Shown: in pieces, positions 10,951 through 20,222 of the stretch | Layout: the number at the start of each line of letters is the position of its first letter | How positions within the stretch are numbered: the stretch's first letter is position 1 | From: Hydrogenophilales bacterium | GTDB lineage: Bacteria > Pseudomonadota > Gammaproteobacteria > Burkholderiales > Thiobacillaceae | Direction: 5' to 3' | DNA: 64,000 bases | NCBI GenBank assembly: GCA_016719465.1 | Contig: JADJYY010000002.1 | Coordinates: 1-64,000 of the forward strand | Notes under the pieces: generated by a model | The model's database searches: none | What the model was told of the DNA's origin: nothing | Seen by the model: the letters and a program-made list of their open reading frames with translations, nothing else | Program-made: the position numbers and the translations under genes

Positions 10951-11038
10951 GTCGGGCTTCAGCCCGGCTTGTCGCCCTTAAGGGCGACCCACGGGGGTGT
11001 TCCAGCGCTCGCATCAGCCTGCCGGGCTTCAGCCCGGC
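10951..11038. repeat. Three adjacent hairpins (type C repeats) after flgL
   Basis: GTCGGGCTTCAGCCCGGC (10951-10968), GTCGCCCTTAAGGGCGAC (10971-10988) and GCCGGGCTTCAGCCCGGC (11021-11038). The last lies eight bases downstream of the flgL stop and may help end the flagellar transcript, although no T run follows. Confidence 0.8.
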
Positions 11039-11046
11039 GCCATCAA

Positions 11047-11994
11047 TCACCCCAGATAACTGAACAGGGACAGGCTGGAGGTCATGGCATAGGCCCGTTC
11101 CGCGGCTTCCAGGCTGGTCTGTCGCGTCTTCAACCGCATGATGGCGGCGGCCTGGTCCAGTTGCTGGAGGTCGCCGAGGGCGTTGCTTTCCAGGGTCATC
11201 AGGCTGTTGGTGGTGGCGGTCAGGTCGGCCAGTTCGGTCTGGGCGCCGGCGATGCGGTACTGGATACCGGCCAGGGCATTGATGGCGTCGTCCAGGGTCT
11301 GGATGTAGCCGTCCAGGGTGGCCTGGTCCGGAATGGCGCCCGGCGGGTTGCTCAAGGGCAGGCGCACGATGGCCTCGTCCAGGGTCTGCAGCAGGTCGAC
11401 GCCAGCGCCGTCACCCGCCCGGTAGACCGTATCCAGGTTGTCGCTGACCTGGAGCCTGCGTCCCGTGTCCACCTCCACCTCGCGGGTGCTGGCGGAGCCG
11501 ACATAGCCGGTCACCACGCCCGCGGGCGGGTTGCCGCCGTCGCCGCCGCCGGCATTGGCGAAGGGCTGGGTGGTGGTCTTGTCGCCGGCGAAGATGTAGT
11601 TGCCCGACGGGTCCTGGGTATTGGCCAGGCTGAGCAGATGCTCGAAAACGCCGCGCAATTGCTGGGCATGGGCATCCCGGGCCTGGGCGTCGAAAGCCGG
11701 GCTGGTGCCGACGAGCAGGGCGCGGGCCTTGTTCAGGGCGCTTTCCACCTCGTTGAGCACGGTGCTTTCGTATTCCAGCGCCAGATCGGCCTTGGTCTGG
11801 TTGGCCGCGTACTGGGTACGGGCGGCGAGCCGGTTGCCGAGGTCCAGGACTTTCTGGGTGGCCAGGGGATCGTCCTTGGGCGCCAGGAAATTCTGTCCCG
11901 TGGCGATCTGCTCGTTGAGACGGGCCATGGCGGACTGGTTGTCCCGTATGCCGACGAGACCGCTGGTGAAAAAGGTGACAGAGTCGATGCGCAT
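11047..11994 (-). CDS. flgL: Flagellar hook-filament junction protein 3 (FlgL)
   Basis: 315 residues. Joins hook to filament with FlgK. The N-terminus MRIDSVTFFTSGLVGIRDNQ, with the flagellin-like helix MARLNEQIATGQNFLAPKDD, is typical, as is the C-terminal helix ending AYAMTSSLSLFSYLG. The middle domain is variable and Gly-rich. It is the last gene of the flgB-L operon, 34 bases after flgK. There is no cleaved signal; it is exported by the flagellar type III system. Confidence 0.95.
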   Translation of the reverse strand: MRIDSVTFFTSGLVGIRDNQSAMARLNEQIATGQNFLAPKDDPLATQKVLDLGNRLAARTQYAANQTKADLALEYESTVLNEVESALNKARALLVGTSPAFDAQARDAHAQQLRGVFEHLLSLANTQDPSGNYIFAGDKTTTQPFANAGGGDGGNPPAGVVTGYVGSASTREVEVDTGRRLQVSDNLDTVYRAGDGAGVDLLQTLDEAIVRLPLSNPPGAIPDQATLDGYIQTLDDAINALAGIQYRIAGAQTELADLTATTNSLMTLESNALGDLQQLDQAAAIMRLKTRQTSLEAAERAYAMTSSLSLFSYLG

Positions 11995-12028
11995 GATTCA
12001 GGCTCCCGCTGATCCCGGATTGCCAGGA

Positions 12029-13711
12029 TTATCGAACCACATTCAACAATTCCTCGAACAGGCTGGAGGCGATCTGCATGGTACGCGCCGCCGCCTGGTA
12101 GGCCTGCTGGTAGCGCACCAGGTTCACCGCCTCCTCGTCCAGGTTGACGCCCACCTGGCTCTGCCGGGCATCCACGGCGGACTGTACCAGGCTATCGAAG
12201 GCGTCCCGGTTGAAGTCGTCCTGGGCCGCCAGGCTGGCGGTGCGGTTGACGGACCTGTTGTAGGCGGCGCCCAGGGAATCGGTGAAGGCGCCGCCGCTGA
12301 AATTGAGCAGGGCGGCGGTTTGCAGGGCGCCCAGGGCCAGGGCGTTCTGGTTGTCGCCGGGACCGCCGGCGCCCGCGCCGGCGGCTGCGATCTGGCTGGT
12401 GTCGGTGATCGCCATGCCCATCCCCCGGGCCTGGTTGCCGATGCTCCAGCTCTCGCCCGCCACCGGCGCCGGCACGCCGGCGGCCAGGGTGAAGCCGAGG
12501 CCGGCGCCGTTGAGGGCGGCCAGGTTGGCGTAGTTGGTGACCGTGCCGGTGGACAGCTCGGTCACGCTATAGCCCCCGCCCCCCAGGGTGATGTCGTAGC
12601 CCACGGGATCCAGCAGGGAATCGTCGGTGACGGTCAGGTTCAGTTCGCCCAGGGTCGCGCCCTGGGGCACCACCGGGTTGCTGAAGAAATCGCCGCCCGC
12701 GGCGAGGTTGTAATCCAGGCCGCCGCGGTGGACGTTGTTGACCGCGCTAGCCGTGACCAGGGCGATGCGGTTGAGGTCCCGCAGGGCGGGCAGCAGCACG
12801 CCATCGCGAAACGCCAGCACGCCGCCCAGTTCCCCACCCGACACCTGGCCCGCCAGGCTGGAGGCGCCGGCGGCCACCAGCCGGGAGGTGGGATCGGCGA
12901 TGACGCTGGTATAGCGCTGGGATTGCTGGCTGATGGCCGGGTCGTGGACGGCGGGGTCGCTGGCGCTCTGCACCATGTCGAGCTTGTAGACCGACAAGCC
13001 CAGAACCAGGGTCTTGCCGCCGCCGATGAAGATGTCGGCGGTGCCGTCCGCCTGGTCCAGGCGGGTGACATCGACCAGCTTGCTCAGTTCCTCCACCAGC
13101 TGGTCGCGGGCATCCACCAGGTCGTTGGCGGGCTGGCCGTTGGCCGCACGGCTCTGGGCGATGGTGGCGTTGGCCTGGGCGATCTGCCCCGCCAGCACGT
13201 TGATGCGGGTGGTCAGGGCCTGGACGTCGTTGTTGGTCGCCGCGCGCTGTTCCAGGAGTTGGCCGGCCAGGGTATTGAAACGTCCGGCCAGGTTCTGGCC
13301 CGCCGACAGCAGGTTCTGGCGGGTCGCGCTGTTGGCGGGATCGTTGGCCACCTCCTGCGCGGCGGCGAAGAACCGGTTCAGGCTGGTGTTCAGGCCGGTG
13401 TTCTCGCCGCCCAGCAGTTTGTCCACCAGGGCCGAGCGGGTCGAGGCCGCCGCGTAGCGGGAATACTGGGACTGGTTGAGCAGCACCTCGCCGTCCAGGA
13501 ACTGGCTGTACTGGTGCCGCACCTGGTCGACGGCGACGCCGTTGCCGACGTAGCCGTAGCCCGTGAACTGGGGCAACAGCGACGACTGCGTGATCTCCTG
13601 GCGGCGATAGCCCGCGGTGTTGACGTTGGCGATATTCTGCTGCGTGGTGCGTATGCCCGCCTGGGCCGCGTTCAGGCCCGAGGCGGCGATACCCAGAATT
13701 CCGGTTCCCAT
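12029..13711 (-). CDS. flgK: Flagellar hook-associated protein 1 (FlgK)
   Basis: 560 residues. First hook-filament junction protein. The N-terminal rod/hook motif GILGIAASGLNAAQAGIRTT, then QNIANVNTAGYRRQEITQSS, and the C-terminal coiled coil EEAVNLVRYQQAYQAAARTM, are diagnostic. The central domain is of usual length. It is separated from flgJ by about 90 bases, in which no convincing sigma-28 or sigma-54 site was seen. Confidence 0.95.
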   Translation of the reverse strand: MGTGILGIAASGLNAAQAGIRTTQQNIANVNTAGYRRQEITQSSLLPQFTGYGYVGNGVAVDQVRHQYSQFLDGEVLLNQSQYSRYAAASTRSALVDKLLGGENTGLNTSLNRFFAAAQEVANDPANSATRQNLLSAGQNLAGRFNTLAGQLLEQRAATNNDVQALTTRINVLAGQIAQANATIAQSRAANGQPANDLVDARDQLVEELSKLVDVTRLDQADGTADIFIGGGKTLVLGLSVYKLDMVQSASDPAVHDPAISQQSQRYTSVIADPTSRLVAAGASSLAGQVSGGELGGVLAFRDGVLLPALRDLNRIALVTASAVNNVHRGGLDYNLAAGGDFFSNPVVPQGATLGELNLTVTDDSLLDPVGYDITLGGGGYSVTELSTGTVTNYANLAALNGAGLGFTLAAGVPAPVAGESWSIGNQARGMGMAITDTSQIAAAGAGAGGPGDNQNALALGALQTAALLNFSGGAFTDSLGAAYNRSVNRTASLAAQDDFNRDAFDSLVQSAVDARQSQVGVNLDEEAVNLVRYQQAYQAAARTMQIASSLFEELLNVVR

Positions 13712-13803
13712 GGCAAGCTCCTGTTGCGCTGATTACCGCCCCGGGAAGGGCGAAGAAACGCTTGGGGCATCCCGGCGCATTTCCTGAATGACGACTTCTG
13801 TCA

Positions 13804-14760
13804 TCACACTCCCGCCATCGCCACGCTGGCGATGACGGCCTTCAATTTGCCGGCGTAGGCCGGGTCCGTGGCATAGCCGCCTTCCGCCAGCCCCAGCGCG
13901 AATGCGCCGGCATCGTCTCCCGCCCGCAAGGCCTCGCCGTAACGGTTCCTGAGCAGGTTGGCGTAATCGGTGAAGGCGGCGCCGTAGTCGGCATAGGCGC
14001 GGAAGCTCCGGGTCTGCTTCATGGCCAGGCCCTGGCGGTATTCGGTGGTGGTGGCCTCCACCGATTCGCCGGCCCAGCCCCGCCCCGCCTTGATGCCGAA
14101 CAGGTTGAAACTGGACTGGCCCTCGGCGCCCTTGATTTCCCGCGCGCCCCAGCCGGATTCCAGTGCCGCCTGGGCCAGGATGAAGCGGGCCGGGACGCCG
14201 GTGGCGGCTTCCGCCGCCTCGGCATGAGGCAGCATGGATTCCAGGAAGGCTTGCTTGCGGCCGGCGGCGGATGCCGGCGCGGTGTTGCCCCGGGTGTCCT
14301 GGACCGGGGGCTGCGACGCGTCCTCCCGGCCTCCCGCGCGCGCGGGGGCGGTGGACGTCGCACCCTCCCCGCCGGCGGGGAGCACCCTATCGGGCATGAA
14401 GGCCGGGGTGGGCAGCGGCTTGCCGCCGTTGACCGCTTCCGCCGGCATTCCGGCCTGCCGTTCCAGGTGCTTGATCATCATGTCCGCGAATCCCAGGCCG
14501 CGCCCATTGGCCATCCTGGCGGCCCACTGCTGGTCCAGCAGGTCACGGTAGAGCTTGTAGCCCTCGCCGCTGGTCATGGGATCGTCCTCTTCGCTGAAGC
14601 GGGTCTCGCGCAGAGTCTTGAGCATCTGGGTCACCATGAGGGACTCGAACTGCCTGGCCGCGGCCCGCAGCGCTTCCTTGTCGCCGCCGGCGGCGCGGGC
14701 TTTCAGCGCCCGGGCATCGGCGACATCGACGGCGAGGGTCTCGGCGGCGGCCAGCATCAA
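13804..14760 (-). CDS. flgJ: Peptidoglycan hydrolase / rod cap FlgJ with in-frame repeat insert
   Basis: 318 residues. The N-terminal rod-cap domain (about 1-110) includes AARQFESLMVTQMLKTLRET and GEGYKLYRDLLDQQWAARMA. The C-terminal glucosaminidase domain (about 165-318) includes VPARFILAQAALESGWGARE, with the catalytic Glu, and FNLFGIKAGRGW. The linker, about residues 117-155 (TPAFMPDRVLPAGGEGATST followed by APARAGGREDAS), is encoded by a GC-rich palindromic repeat of the type A group at 14295-14410. An interdomain insert should be tolerated. The start overlaps the end of flgI. Confidence 0.93.
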   Translation of the reverse strand: MMLAAAETLAVDVADARALKARAAGGDKEALRAAARQFESLMVTQMLKTLRETRFSEEDDPMTSGEGYKLYRDLLDQQWAARMANGRGLGFADMMIKHLERQAGMPAEAVNGGKPLPTPAFMPDRVLPAGGEGATSTAPARAGGREDASQPPVQDTRGNTAPASAAGRKQAFLESMLPHAEAAEAATGVPARFILAQAALESGWGAREIKGAEGQSSFNLFGIKAGRGWAGESVEATTTEYRQGLAMKQTRSFRAYADYGAAFTDYANLLRNRYGEALRAGDDAGAFALGLAEGGYATDPAYAGKLKAVIASVAMAGV

Positions 14761-15848
14761 ATCACTTCCAGGTCGGCCTTGAGGGCGCCGGAAGCCTTCA
14801 TGGCCTGCAGGATGGCCAGCAGGTCCTGGGGCGTGGCGCCGATGGCGTTGAGCGCCTTGACCACGTCATTGAGGGAGGCGGAGGACGGCACCGCCACCAG
14901 TTCGCCCTTTTCGTTCTTGATCTGCACGTCGGCCTGCTGGGTCACCACCGTGCGGCCGTCGGCGAAGGCGTTGGGCTGGGAAATCACGGGCTCGGCGGTG
15001 ATGGTGACCGACAGGTTGCCGTGGGCGATGGCGCATTGGTCCACGGTGACCAGCTGGTTCATGACGACCGAGCCGGTGCGCGGGTTGATGACGACGCGCG
15101 GCGCGGGGGTGCCGGGATTCAGGCTGAGGTTCTCCAGCCTGGCCAGGAAGGCCACCCGCTGGCCCGCGTTGGTGGGCGCCCTGACCTGGATGAGCCGGCC
15201 GTCCTGCGCCATGGCCACGCCCTTGCCGAAACCGCGTTCGATGGCGTCGATCACCCGGCTCGCCGTGGTGAAGTCCGCTTCCTTGAGTTCCAGGTTGATG
15301 AAGTCGCCCTCGCCGACCCGGGTGTTGACCGCCCGTTCCACCGTGGCGCCGGAGGGAATGCGGCCGGCGGAGAGGTGGTTGATCTGGGTGGAGGAACCGC
15401 CGGCGGAAGCCCCGGCGCCGCCCACCATCAGGCTGCCCTGGGCGATGGCGTAGATCTGGCCGTCCGCGCCCTTCAGGGGCGTCATCATGAGGGTGCCGCC
15501 GCGCAGGCTCTTGGCCCCGCTCAGCGCGGAAACGGTGACGTCCACGCTCTGGCCCGGCTTGGAAAAGGCCGGCAGGGTGGCGGTCACCATCACCGAGGCG
15601 ACGTTCTTCTTGCTGCTGTACAGGCTCTTGCCGGGGTAGGGGTTCACGCCCAGATTGCCCATCAGGTTGGCCAGTCCCTGGAAGGTCAGGTCCGAGGTGT
15701 CGCCGGTGTCGTCGAGGCCGGCCACGATGCCGTAGCCGACCAGCTGGTTGGGCCGGATGCCGTCGATGTTGGCGATGTCCTTGATGCGCTCCGCCCAGGC
15801 CGGCTGTGCGAGCAGGGCGGAGACGAGAAGGAGGAACAGGCGTGTCAT
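14757..15848 (-). CDS. flgI: Flagellar P-ring protein FlgI
   Basis: 363 residues. Forms the P ring around the rod in the peptidoglycan layer. A signal peptide (MTRLFLLLVSALLAQPAWAE) is followed by RIKDIANIDGIRPNQLVGYG, the conserved mature N-terminus. LTFQGLANLMGNLGVNPYPG and MVTATLPAFSKPGQSVDVTV match the family. Normal length, no damage. It lies between flgH and flgJ. Confidence 0.97.
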   Translation of the reverse strand: MTRLFLLLVSALLAQPAWAERIKDIANIDGIRPNQLVGYGIVAGLDDTGDTSDLTFQGLANLMGNLGVNPYPGKSLYSSKKNVASVMVTATLPAFSKPGQSVDVTVSALSGAKSLRGGTLMMTPLKGADGQIYAIAQGSLMVGGAGASAGGSSTQINHLSAGRIPSGATVERAVNTRVGEGDFINLELKEADFTTASRVIDAIERGFGKGVAMAQDGRLIQVRAPTNAGQRVAFLARLENLSLNPGTPAPRVVINPRTGSVVMNQLVTVDQCAIAHGNLSVTITAEPVISQPNAFADGRTVVTQQADVQIKNEKGELVAVPSSASLNDVVKALNAIGATPQDLLAILQAMKASGALKADLEVI

Positions 15849-15858
15849 GTCGCGCCTC

Positions 15859-16539
15859 TCAGAAAGGCAGGATGGTCAGGAAGAAGCGGGCCAGCATGCC
15901 GCCCGCCTGGGAGGGGTCCAGGCTCTGGGAGTTCTTGGATTCGATCTGCACGTTGGCCAGCTGGTTGGAATTCACCGTGTTGTTCAGGGTGATCTGGTTG
16001 GGGTTCACGACGCCGGCCAGGCGGATGTACTCGGTGTCGTTGTTGATCGCCACCTGCTTCTCGCCGGCCACCACCAGATGGCCGTTGGCCAGCACCTCCA
16101 CGACGGTGACGGTGATGGAACCGCTGACGCTGTTGGAATTGGTCTCGTTGTCCTTGAACTCCTGCTTGCTGGACGCGGAGGGGTCCCAGCTGGTGGCGCC
16201 GAACACCGGTCCGTGGCCCAGCACGTAGGGGCTCGGAATGTCATAGCTGGCATTGGCCTTGCGCTCGTCGGTGGTTTCCGACTTGCGCTTGGCCTCGGTC
16301 TTTTCCACCAGGTTGACGATGAGGGTGTCGCCCACCATGCGGGCCTTGCGGTCCTCGAACATGGCCAGGGCCGGCCGGGGCCGGCTGTCGGTGTGGAAGA
16401 TCGCGCCATTGCTCGTATAGGTGGCGACCGGCTGGGGACGGACCGAGAGCGGCTCCTTGATGGCGGTGCTGGGCGGCGGCGTGGCGCAGCCGGCAAGGGC
16501 GGCGGCGGCGATGCAGAGGCTGACCCGGAAGCGGTTCAT
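15859..16539 (-). CDS. flgH: Flagellar L-ring lipoprotein FlgH
   Basis: 226 residues. Outer-membrane L ring. The lipobox LAGC is visible (MNRFRVSLCIAAAALAGCAT). The family core FEDRKARMVGDTLIVNLVEK and the C-terminal VVNPNQITLNNTVNSNQLAN are intact. It is followed ten bases later by flgI. Confidence 0.96.
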   Translation of the reverse strand: MNRFRVSLCIAAAALAGCATPPPSTAIKEPLSVRPQPVATYTSNGAIFHTDSRPRPALAMFEDRKARMVGDTLIVNLVEKTEAKRKSETTDERKANASYDIPSPYVLGHGPVFGATSWDPSASSKQEFKDNETNSNSVSGSITVTVVEVLANGHLVVAGEKQVAINNDTEYIRLAGVVNPNQITLNNTVNSNQLANVQIESKNSQSLDPSQAGGMLARFFLTILPF

Positions 16540-16573
16540 GGCTGGCTCCTCACGTCTCGCGCCTCACGCCTGG

Positions 16574-17358
16574 TCATATCTGGGTCAGACGCTGGAGCAT
16601 CTGATCGGAGGTGGTGATGGCGCGGGAATTCAGTTCGTAGGCGCGCTGGGTGATGATCATGTTGACCAGTTCCTCGGCGACGTTGACGTTGGAGGTCTCG
16701 AGGAAGCTCTGGTTGAGCACGCCCAGGCCGTTGGTGCCCGGGTTGTTGACCTGGGGCGAGCCGGAGGCGGCGGTCTCGATGAACAGGTTCTCGCCCTGAC
16801 TCTGCAGGCCGGCGGGGTTGACGAAGGTGGCCAGCTGGATCTGGCCGAGTTGCGAGATGATGTTCGGGTTGCCCGGCTGGGTGACGCTCACCACGCCGTC
16901 CTTGGCGATGGTCACCACCAGGGCGTCCGGCGGGATCTGCATGCTGGGCAGCACCACGTAGCCGCTGGCGGTGACCAGGGTGCCCTGGCTGTCCACCTGG
17001 AAGGAACCGTCCCGGGTGTAGGCGGTGCTGCCGTCCGGCATCTGGACCTGGAACAGGCCGCGCCGCTGATGGCCACGTCCAGGGAGTTGCCGGTCTGGTT
17101 CAGGCTGCCCTGGGTGAAGAGGCGCTCCGTCGCCACCACCCGGGCGCCGACGCCGAGCTGGAAGCCCGACGGCAACTGGGTCTGGTCGGAGGACTGGGCC
17201 CCGGGCTGGCGGATGATCTGGTACAGCAGGTCCTCGAACACCGCCCGCCCCCGCTTGAAGCCGGTGGTGGAGACGTTGGCCAGGTTGTTGGAGATCACGT
17301 CCAGGCTGGTCTGCTGGACGTCGAGGCCGGTGCGGGAGATGTGCAGGGAACGGAGCAT
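16574..17358 (-). pseudogene. flgG: Distal rod protein FlgG with a one-base frameshift
   Basis: The first frame (17358 to about 17062) gives MLRSLHISRTGLDVQQTSLD and ends readable at NSLDVAISG. The second frame (about 17058 to 16574) resumes with LFQVQMPDGSTAYTRDGSFQ and ends ELNSRAITTSDQMLQRLTQI. The sense sequence reads AGCGGCGCGGCCTGTTCC where AGC GGC CGC GGC CTG TTC is expected, so one C is missing near 17059-17062. Corrected length is 261 residues, the normal FlgG size, and every other gene of the operon is intact. Because FlgG is essential for the flagellar rod, either this is a sequencing error or the strain is non-motile. Annotated as frameshifted rather than dead. Confidence 0.9.
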
Positions 17359-17372
17359 GGCGGGATCCAGGG

Positions 17373-18116
17373 TTAGGCGGTGAGGGTCAACATCTTGTCG
17401 GCGCTGCGGTGGTTTTCCTGGGCGGCGCTCAGCACTTTCATCTGCATCTCGAACTGGCGGGCCAGGCTGACCATGTTCACCAGCGCCTCGGCCGGGTTGA
17501 CGTTGCCGCTCTCCAGGGCGCCGGAAATCAGTTCGACGTTCGCGTCGGTCTCGGCGGGCCGTCCGCTGGCGAGGCGGAACAGGCCGTCCTCGCCGCGCAC
17601 GAGATCCCGCTCCGGAGGGTTGACCCGCTTGATGCGGCCGGCGATGGCAACGCTGGCCAGGTCCTGGCCGATGGGCACGGTGGAAACCGTGCCGTCCTTG
17701 GCGATCAGGACGTCCTGGTCCGGCGGCAACGCCAGCGGGCCGGCGTCGCCCACCAGGCCGAGGCCGTTGACGGTTTGCAGGATGCCGTTCTGGCTGACGT
17801 GGAGGTTGCCCATGCGGGTGTAGGCCTCCTGGCCGGCGGCGTCCCGCACCGCGATCCAGCCCGCGCCCTTGACGGCCACATCGAGGGGTCGGCCGGTGAC
17901 CTGGATCGCGCCCTGGCTGAAGTCCGTGCGCGGGGTGGTTTCCACCACGAAGGCGCGGGTTCTGGCGCCCTCCCCCACCACCGGCAGGGCGCGGAACACG
18001 TTGAGTTCCTGGCGGAAACCGGAGGTGGAGACGTTGGCCAGGTTGTGGGAAACCGCCGCCTGCTGGCGGGTGATTTCCCGCGCCCCGGTCATGGCGATGT
18101 AGATGACGCGGTCCAT
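17373..18116 (-). CDS. flgF: Flagellar proximal rod protein FlgF
   Basis: 247 residues. Proximal rod subunit. The start ATG at 18116 gives MDRVIYIAMTGAREITRQQA, the conserved N-terminus. NLANVSTSGFRQELNVFRAL and the C-terminal ESGNVNPAEALVNMVSLARQ are typical. The frame stays open further upstream into the type D repeat, but those codons are not protein-like, so they were not included. Confidence 0.96.
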   Translation of the reverse strand: MDRVIYIAMTGAREITRQQAAVSHNLANVSTSGFRQELNVFRALPVVGEGARTRAFVVETTPRTDFSQGAIQVTGRPLDVAVKGAGWIAVRDAAGQEAYTRMGNLHVSQNGILQTVNGLGLVGDAGPLALPPDQDVLIAKDGTVSTVPIGQDLASVAIAGRIKRVNPPERDLVRGEDGLFRLASGRPAETDANVELISGALESGNVNPAEALVNMVSLARQFEMQMKVLSAAQENHRSADKMLTLTA

Positions 18117-18120
18117 GGTC

Positions 18121-18268
18121 AGGCGGGAATGGGGAATGGGGAATGGGGAATGGGGTAAACCAGCGTGCCAAGACGGCCCCACGCGGTTCCCCTGTGTTCA
18201 AACACCGGCCAACGCATCTTTTCGCCTTTTCCCATCACTCATTCCTCATCACTCATCCCCCATCACGC
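18121..18268. repeat. Type D repeat: tandem GGGAATGG and related motifs between flgE and flgF
   Basis: Four tandem GGGAATGG units (about 18125-18156) at one side, and TCATCACTCATTCCTCATCA-type sequence at the other (about 18233-18266), which is the approximate inverted complement. The related pair GTGGGAAG...CTCCCCAC occurs in frame inside hrpA at 63315-63396. The gap contains no gene. Confidence 0.75.
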
Positions 18269-18269
18269 C

Positions 18270-19517
18270 TTACCGCAAATTCACCAGCGTCTGCAGGATC
18301 TGGTCCTGGGCGCGGATGGTCTGGGCGTTGGCCTGGTACATGCGCTGGGCGACAATCAGGTTGACCAGTTCGGCGGTGAGGTCCACGTTGGATTCCTCGA
18401 TGGCGCCCGACTGGACGTAGCCCAGGACGCCGCTGCCCGGCGCGCCGGCGGTGGGCTGGCCGGACTCGGAGGTCTCGAAGTACTGGTTGTTGCCCAGGGG
18501 CTGCAGGCCCCGGGGGTTGAGGAAGCTGTAGAGCTGGACCTGGCCCAGGGTGCGGGTCTGGCCGTTGGTGTAGCGGCCCTGGATCACGCCCTCCCGATCC
18601 ACCGAGACGCCGGCGATGCGGCCGGAGGAATAGCCGTCCTGGGTCAGGAAGGAAACGCCGAAGCTGCTGCCGTACTGGGTGAAACTGGTGAGATCCAGGT
18701 CGTAGGCCAGGTCGCCGGCGCCGGAGGCCAGCACGGCGGCGGGGATGGTGATGGCGGCCGGCGCCGCGGCGGCGCCGTTGATCTGGTCGATGGTGCCGTC
18801 GGGGTTGTAGGCCATGGTCATCGAGGAGCCGGCGCCGCCACCGTTCATGTCGATCTGGGCGCCGTTGACGTAGCCGTCCACGTTCCAGGTGTTGGCCGCG
18901 CTTTTCTGGAAGTAGAGCACGAAGCCGTGGGCGTTGCCGGCCTCGTCGTAAACGGTGAAGGAGGTGGAGTGGTTGTAGGTGGTGGCGTCCGCCGGGGTAA
19001 TGGCGCCGGCGATGGCCGCCTGCTGGGAATCCAGGTTGGCCACCAGATCCACCTCGGTGGTGACGTTGGGCGGCGAGGGAGCCAGGGACAGCTGGATGTC
19101 CACCGGGTTGCCGCCGATGATGTTGCCCTGGGCATCCGCGATGAAGCCGGTCAGGCGCTGGCTGGAGGCGTTGATCACGTAGCCGTCCTTGTCCAGGTTG
19201 AACTGGCCGTTGCGGGTGTAGGTGACGACCCCGTCCTGGTTCATGCGGAAGAAGCCCTCGCCGCTGATGGCGATATCCAGGGGATTGCTGGTGACGCTGA
19301 TGTTGCCCTGGCTGAATTGCTGGGCCACATCCGCCACCTTGCTGCCGATGCCGATGGTCAGGCCGCCCGATCCGTACAGGGACGTGGCATAGACGTCGGC
19401 GAACTGGGCGACACCCGACTTGAAGCCCGCCGTGGTGGTATTGGCGATGTTGTTGCCGATCACGTCCAGATTCTTGGCCGCGCCATTGAGACCGCTCAAA
19501 CCCTGTTGGAAACCCAT
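18270..19517 (-). CDS. flgE: Flagellar hook protein FlgE
   Basis: 415 residues. Hook subunit. The N-terminus MGFQQGLSGLNGAAKNLDVI, then GNNIANTTTAGFKSGVAQFA, and the C-terminus SNVDLTAELVNLIVAQRMYQ followed by NAQTIRAQDQILQTLVNLR are textbook. Length is usual for a betaproteobacterial hook protein. It lies 12 bases after flgD. Confidence 0.97.
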   Translation of the reverse strand: MGFQQGLSGLNGAAKNLDVIGNNIANTTTAGFKSGVAQFADVYATSLYGSGGLTIGIGSKVADVAQQFSQGNISVTSNPLDIAISGEGFFRMNQDGVVTYTRNGQFNLDKDGYVINASSQRLTGFIADAQGNIIGGNPVDIQLSLAPSPPNVTTEVDLVANLDSQQAAIAGAITPADATTYNHSTSFTVYDEAGNAHGFVLYFQKSAANTWNVDGYVNGAQIDMNGGGAGSSMTMAYNPDGTIDQINGAAAAPAAITIPAAVLASGAGDLAYDLDLTSFTQYGSSFGVSFLTQDGYSSGRIAGVSVDREGVIQGRYTNGQTRTLGQVQLYSFLNPRGLQPLGNNQYFETSESGQPTAGAPGSGVLGYVQSGAIEESNVDLTAELVNLIVAQRMYQANAQTIRAQDQILQTLVNLR

Positions 19518-19529
19518 CTCGCCCGCTCC

Positions 19530-20210
19530 TTAGTAGATCTGCCTGATTTGCTCGAAGGCGCGCACGCCCAGCCCGGAAACCTCCGCCTCCATGCCGCTGT
19601 CGTTCAGCGACACGCTTTGCACGCTGCCCAGCCCGTAGGGCGTGAAGGCCACCTTCTCGCCGGCGGCGGCGGCTTCCACCGCGAAACTGTATTGGCCGAT
19701 GGCCAGGGCGTTGCCGCCGGCGTCCTTGCCGTCCCAGACGAAGCGCACCAGACCGGCTTCCTGGGCGCCCAAGTCGAGAACGCGCGCCGTGGCGCCGCCG
19801 GCATCCAGCACCTTGATCCTGACGCTGTCGGCCTTGCCGGCCAACTCGACGCCGCCCACGGCGCCCGCCGCGCCCAGGGTGAGGACATCGCCCTCGGCCA
19901 GGACCTGGCGACCCACCAGGGCGGCGCCCTGGATCACCTGGCTGGAGCGGAACATCCCGGACAGGCTGTCCATGCTGTCGTTCAGCTTGGTGATGCCCTC
20001 CACGGTGGACATCTGCGCCAGTTGCGAAGTCAGTTCCGCGTTCTCCATGGGATTCATGGGGTCCTGGTTCTTGAGTTGGGTGACCAGGAGCTTGAGGAAG
20101 CGGTCGCTCATCTCCTGGGCGGAAGCGGTGGTGGTCGCGCCACCGCTGGTCCCCTGGTTGAGGGACGCGACCAGGGATGCGTTATCGGTGGACACGGCGG
20201 AGATGGACAT
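19530..20210 (-). CDS. flgD: Flagellar hook assembly (capping) protein FlgD
   Basis: 226 residues. Scaffold for hook assembly. The conserved segment SDRFLKLLVTQLKNQDPMNP followed by MENAELTSQLAQMSTVEGI is present. The C-terminal Ig-like/Tudor region includes VRFVWDGKDAGGNALAIGQY. Intact, between flgC and flgE. Confidence 0.96.
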   Translation of the reverse strand: MSISAVSTDNASLVASLNQGTSGGATTTASAQEMSDRFLKLLVTQLKNQDPMNPMENAELTSQLAQMSTVEGITKLNDSMDSLSGMFRSSQVIQGAALVGRQVLAEGDVLTLGAAGAVGGVELAGKADSVRIKVLDAGGATARVLDLGAQEAGLVRFVWDGKDAGGNALAIGQYSFAVEAAAAGEKVAFTPYGLGSVQSVSLNDSGMEAEVSGLGVRAFEQIRQIY

Positions 20211-20222
20211 GCCTTAGCTCCT

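Noticed and set aside
9075..11063. Long plus-strand open frame opposite the DinG-family helicase
   Set aside because: Shadow of the helicase gene; no domain and biased composition.
11600..13732. Long plus-strand open frame opposite flgL and flgK
   Set aside because: Antisense shadow; runs across two real genes and the gap between them.
18121..18156. GGGAATGG tandem as a phase-variable tract controlling flgE/flgF
   Set aside because: It lies between genes and related sequence occurs in hrpA, so it fits a dispersed repeat family better than a contingency locus; no frame depends on its copy number.
17373..18182. Longer FlgF with an upstream start
   Set aside because: The added residues come from the type D repeat; the conserved FlgF N-terminus begins at 18116.
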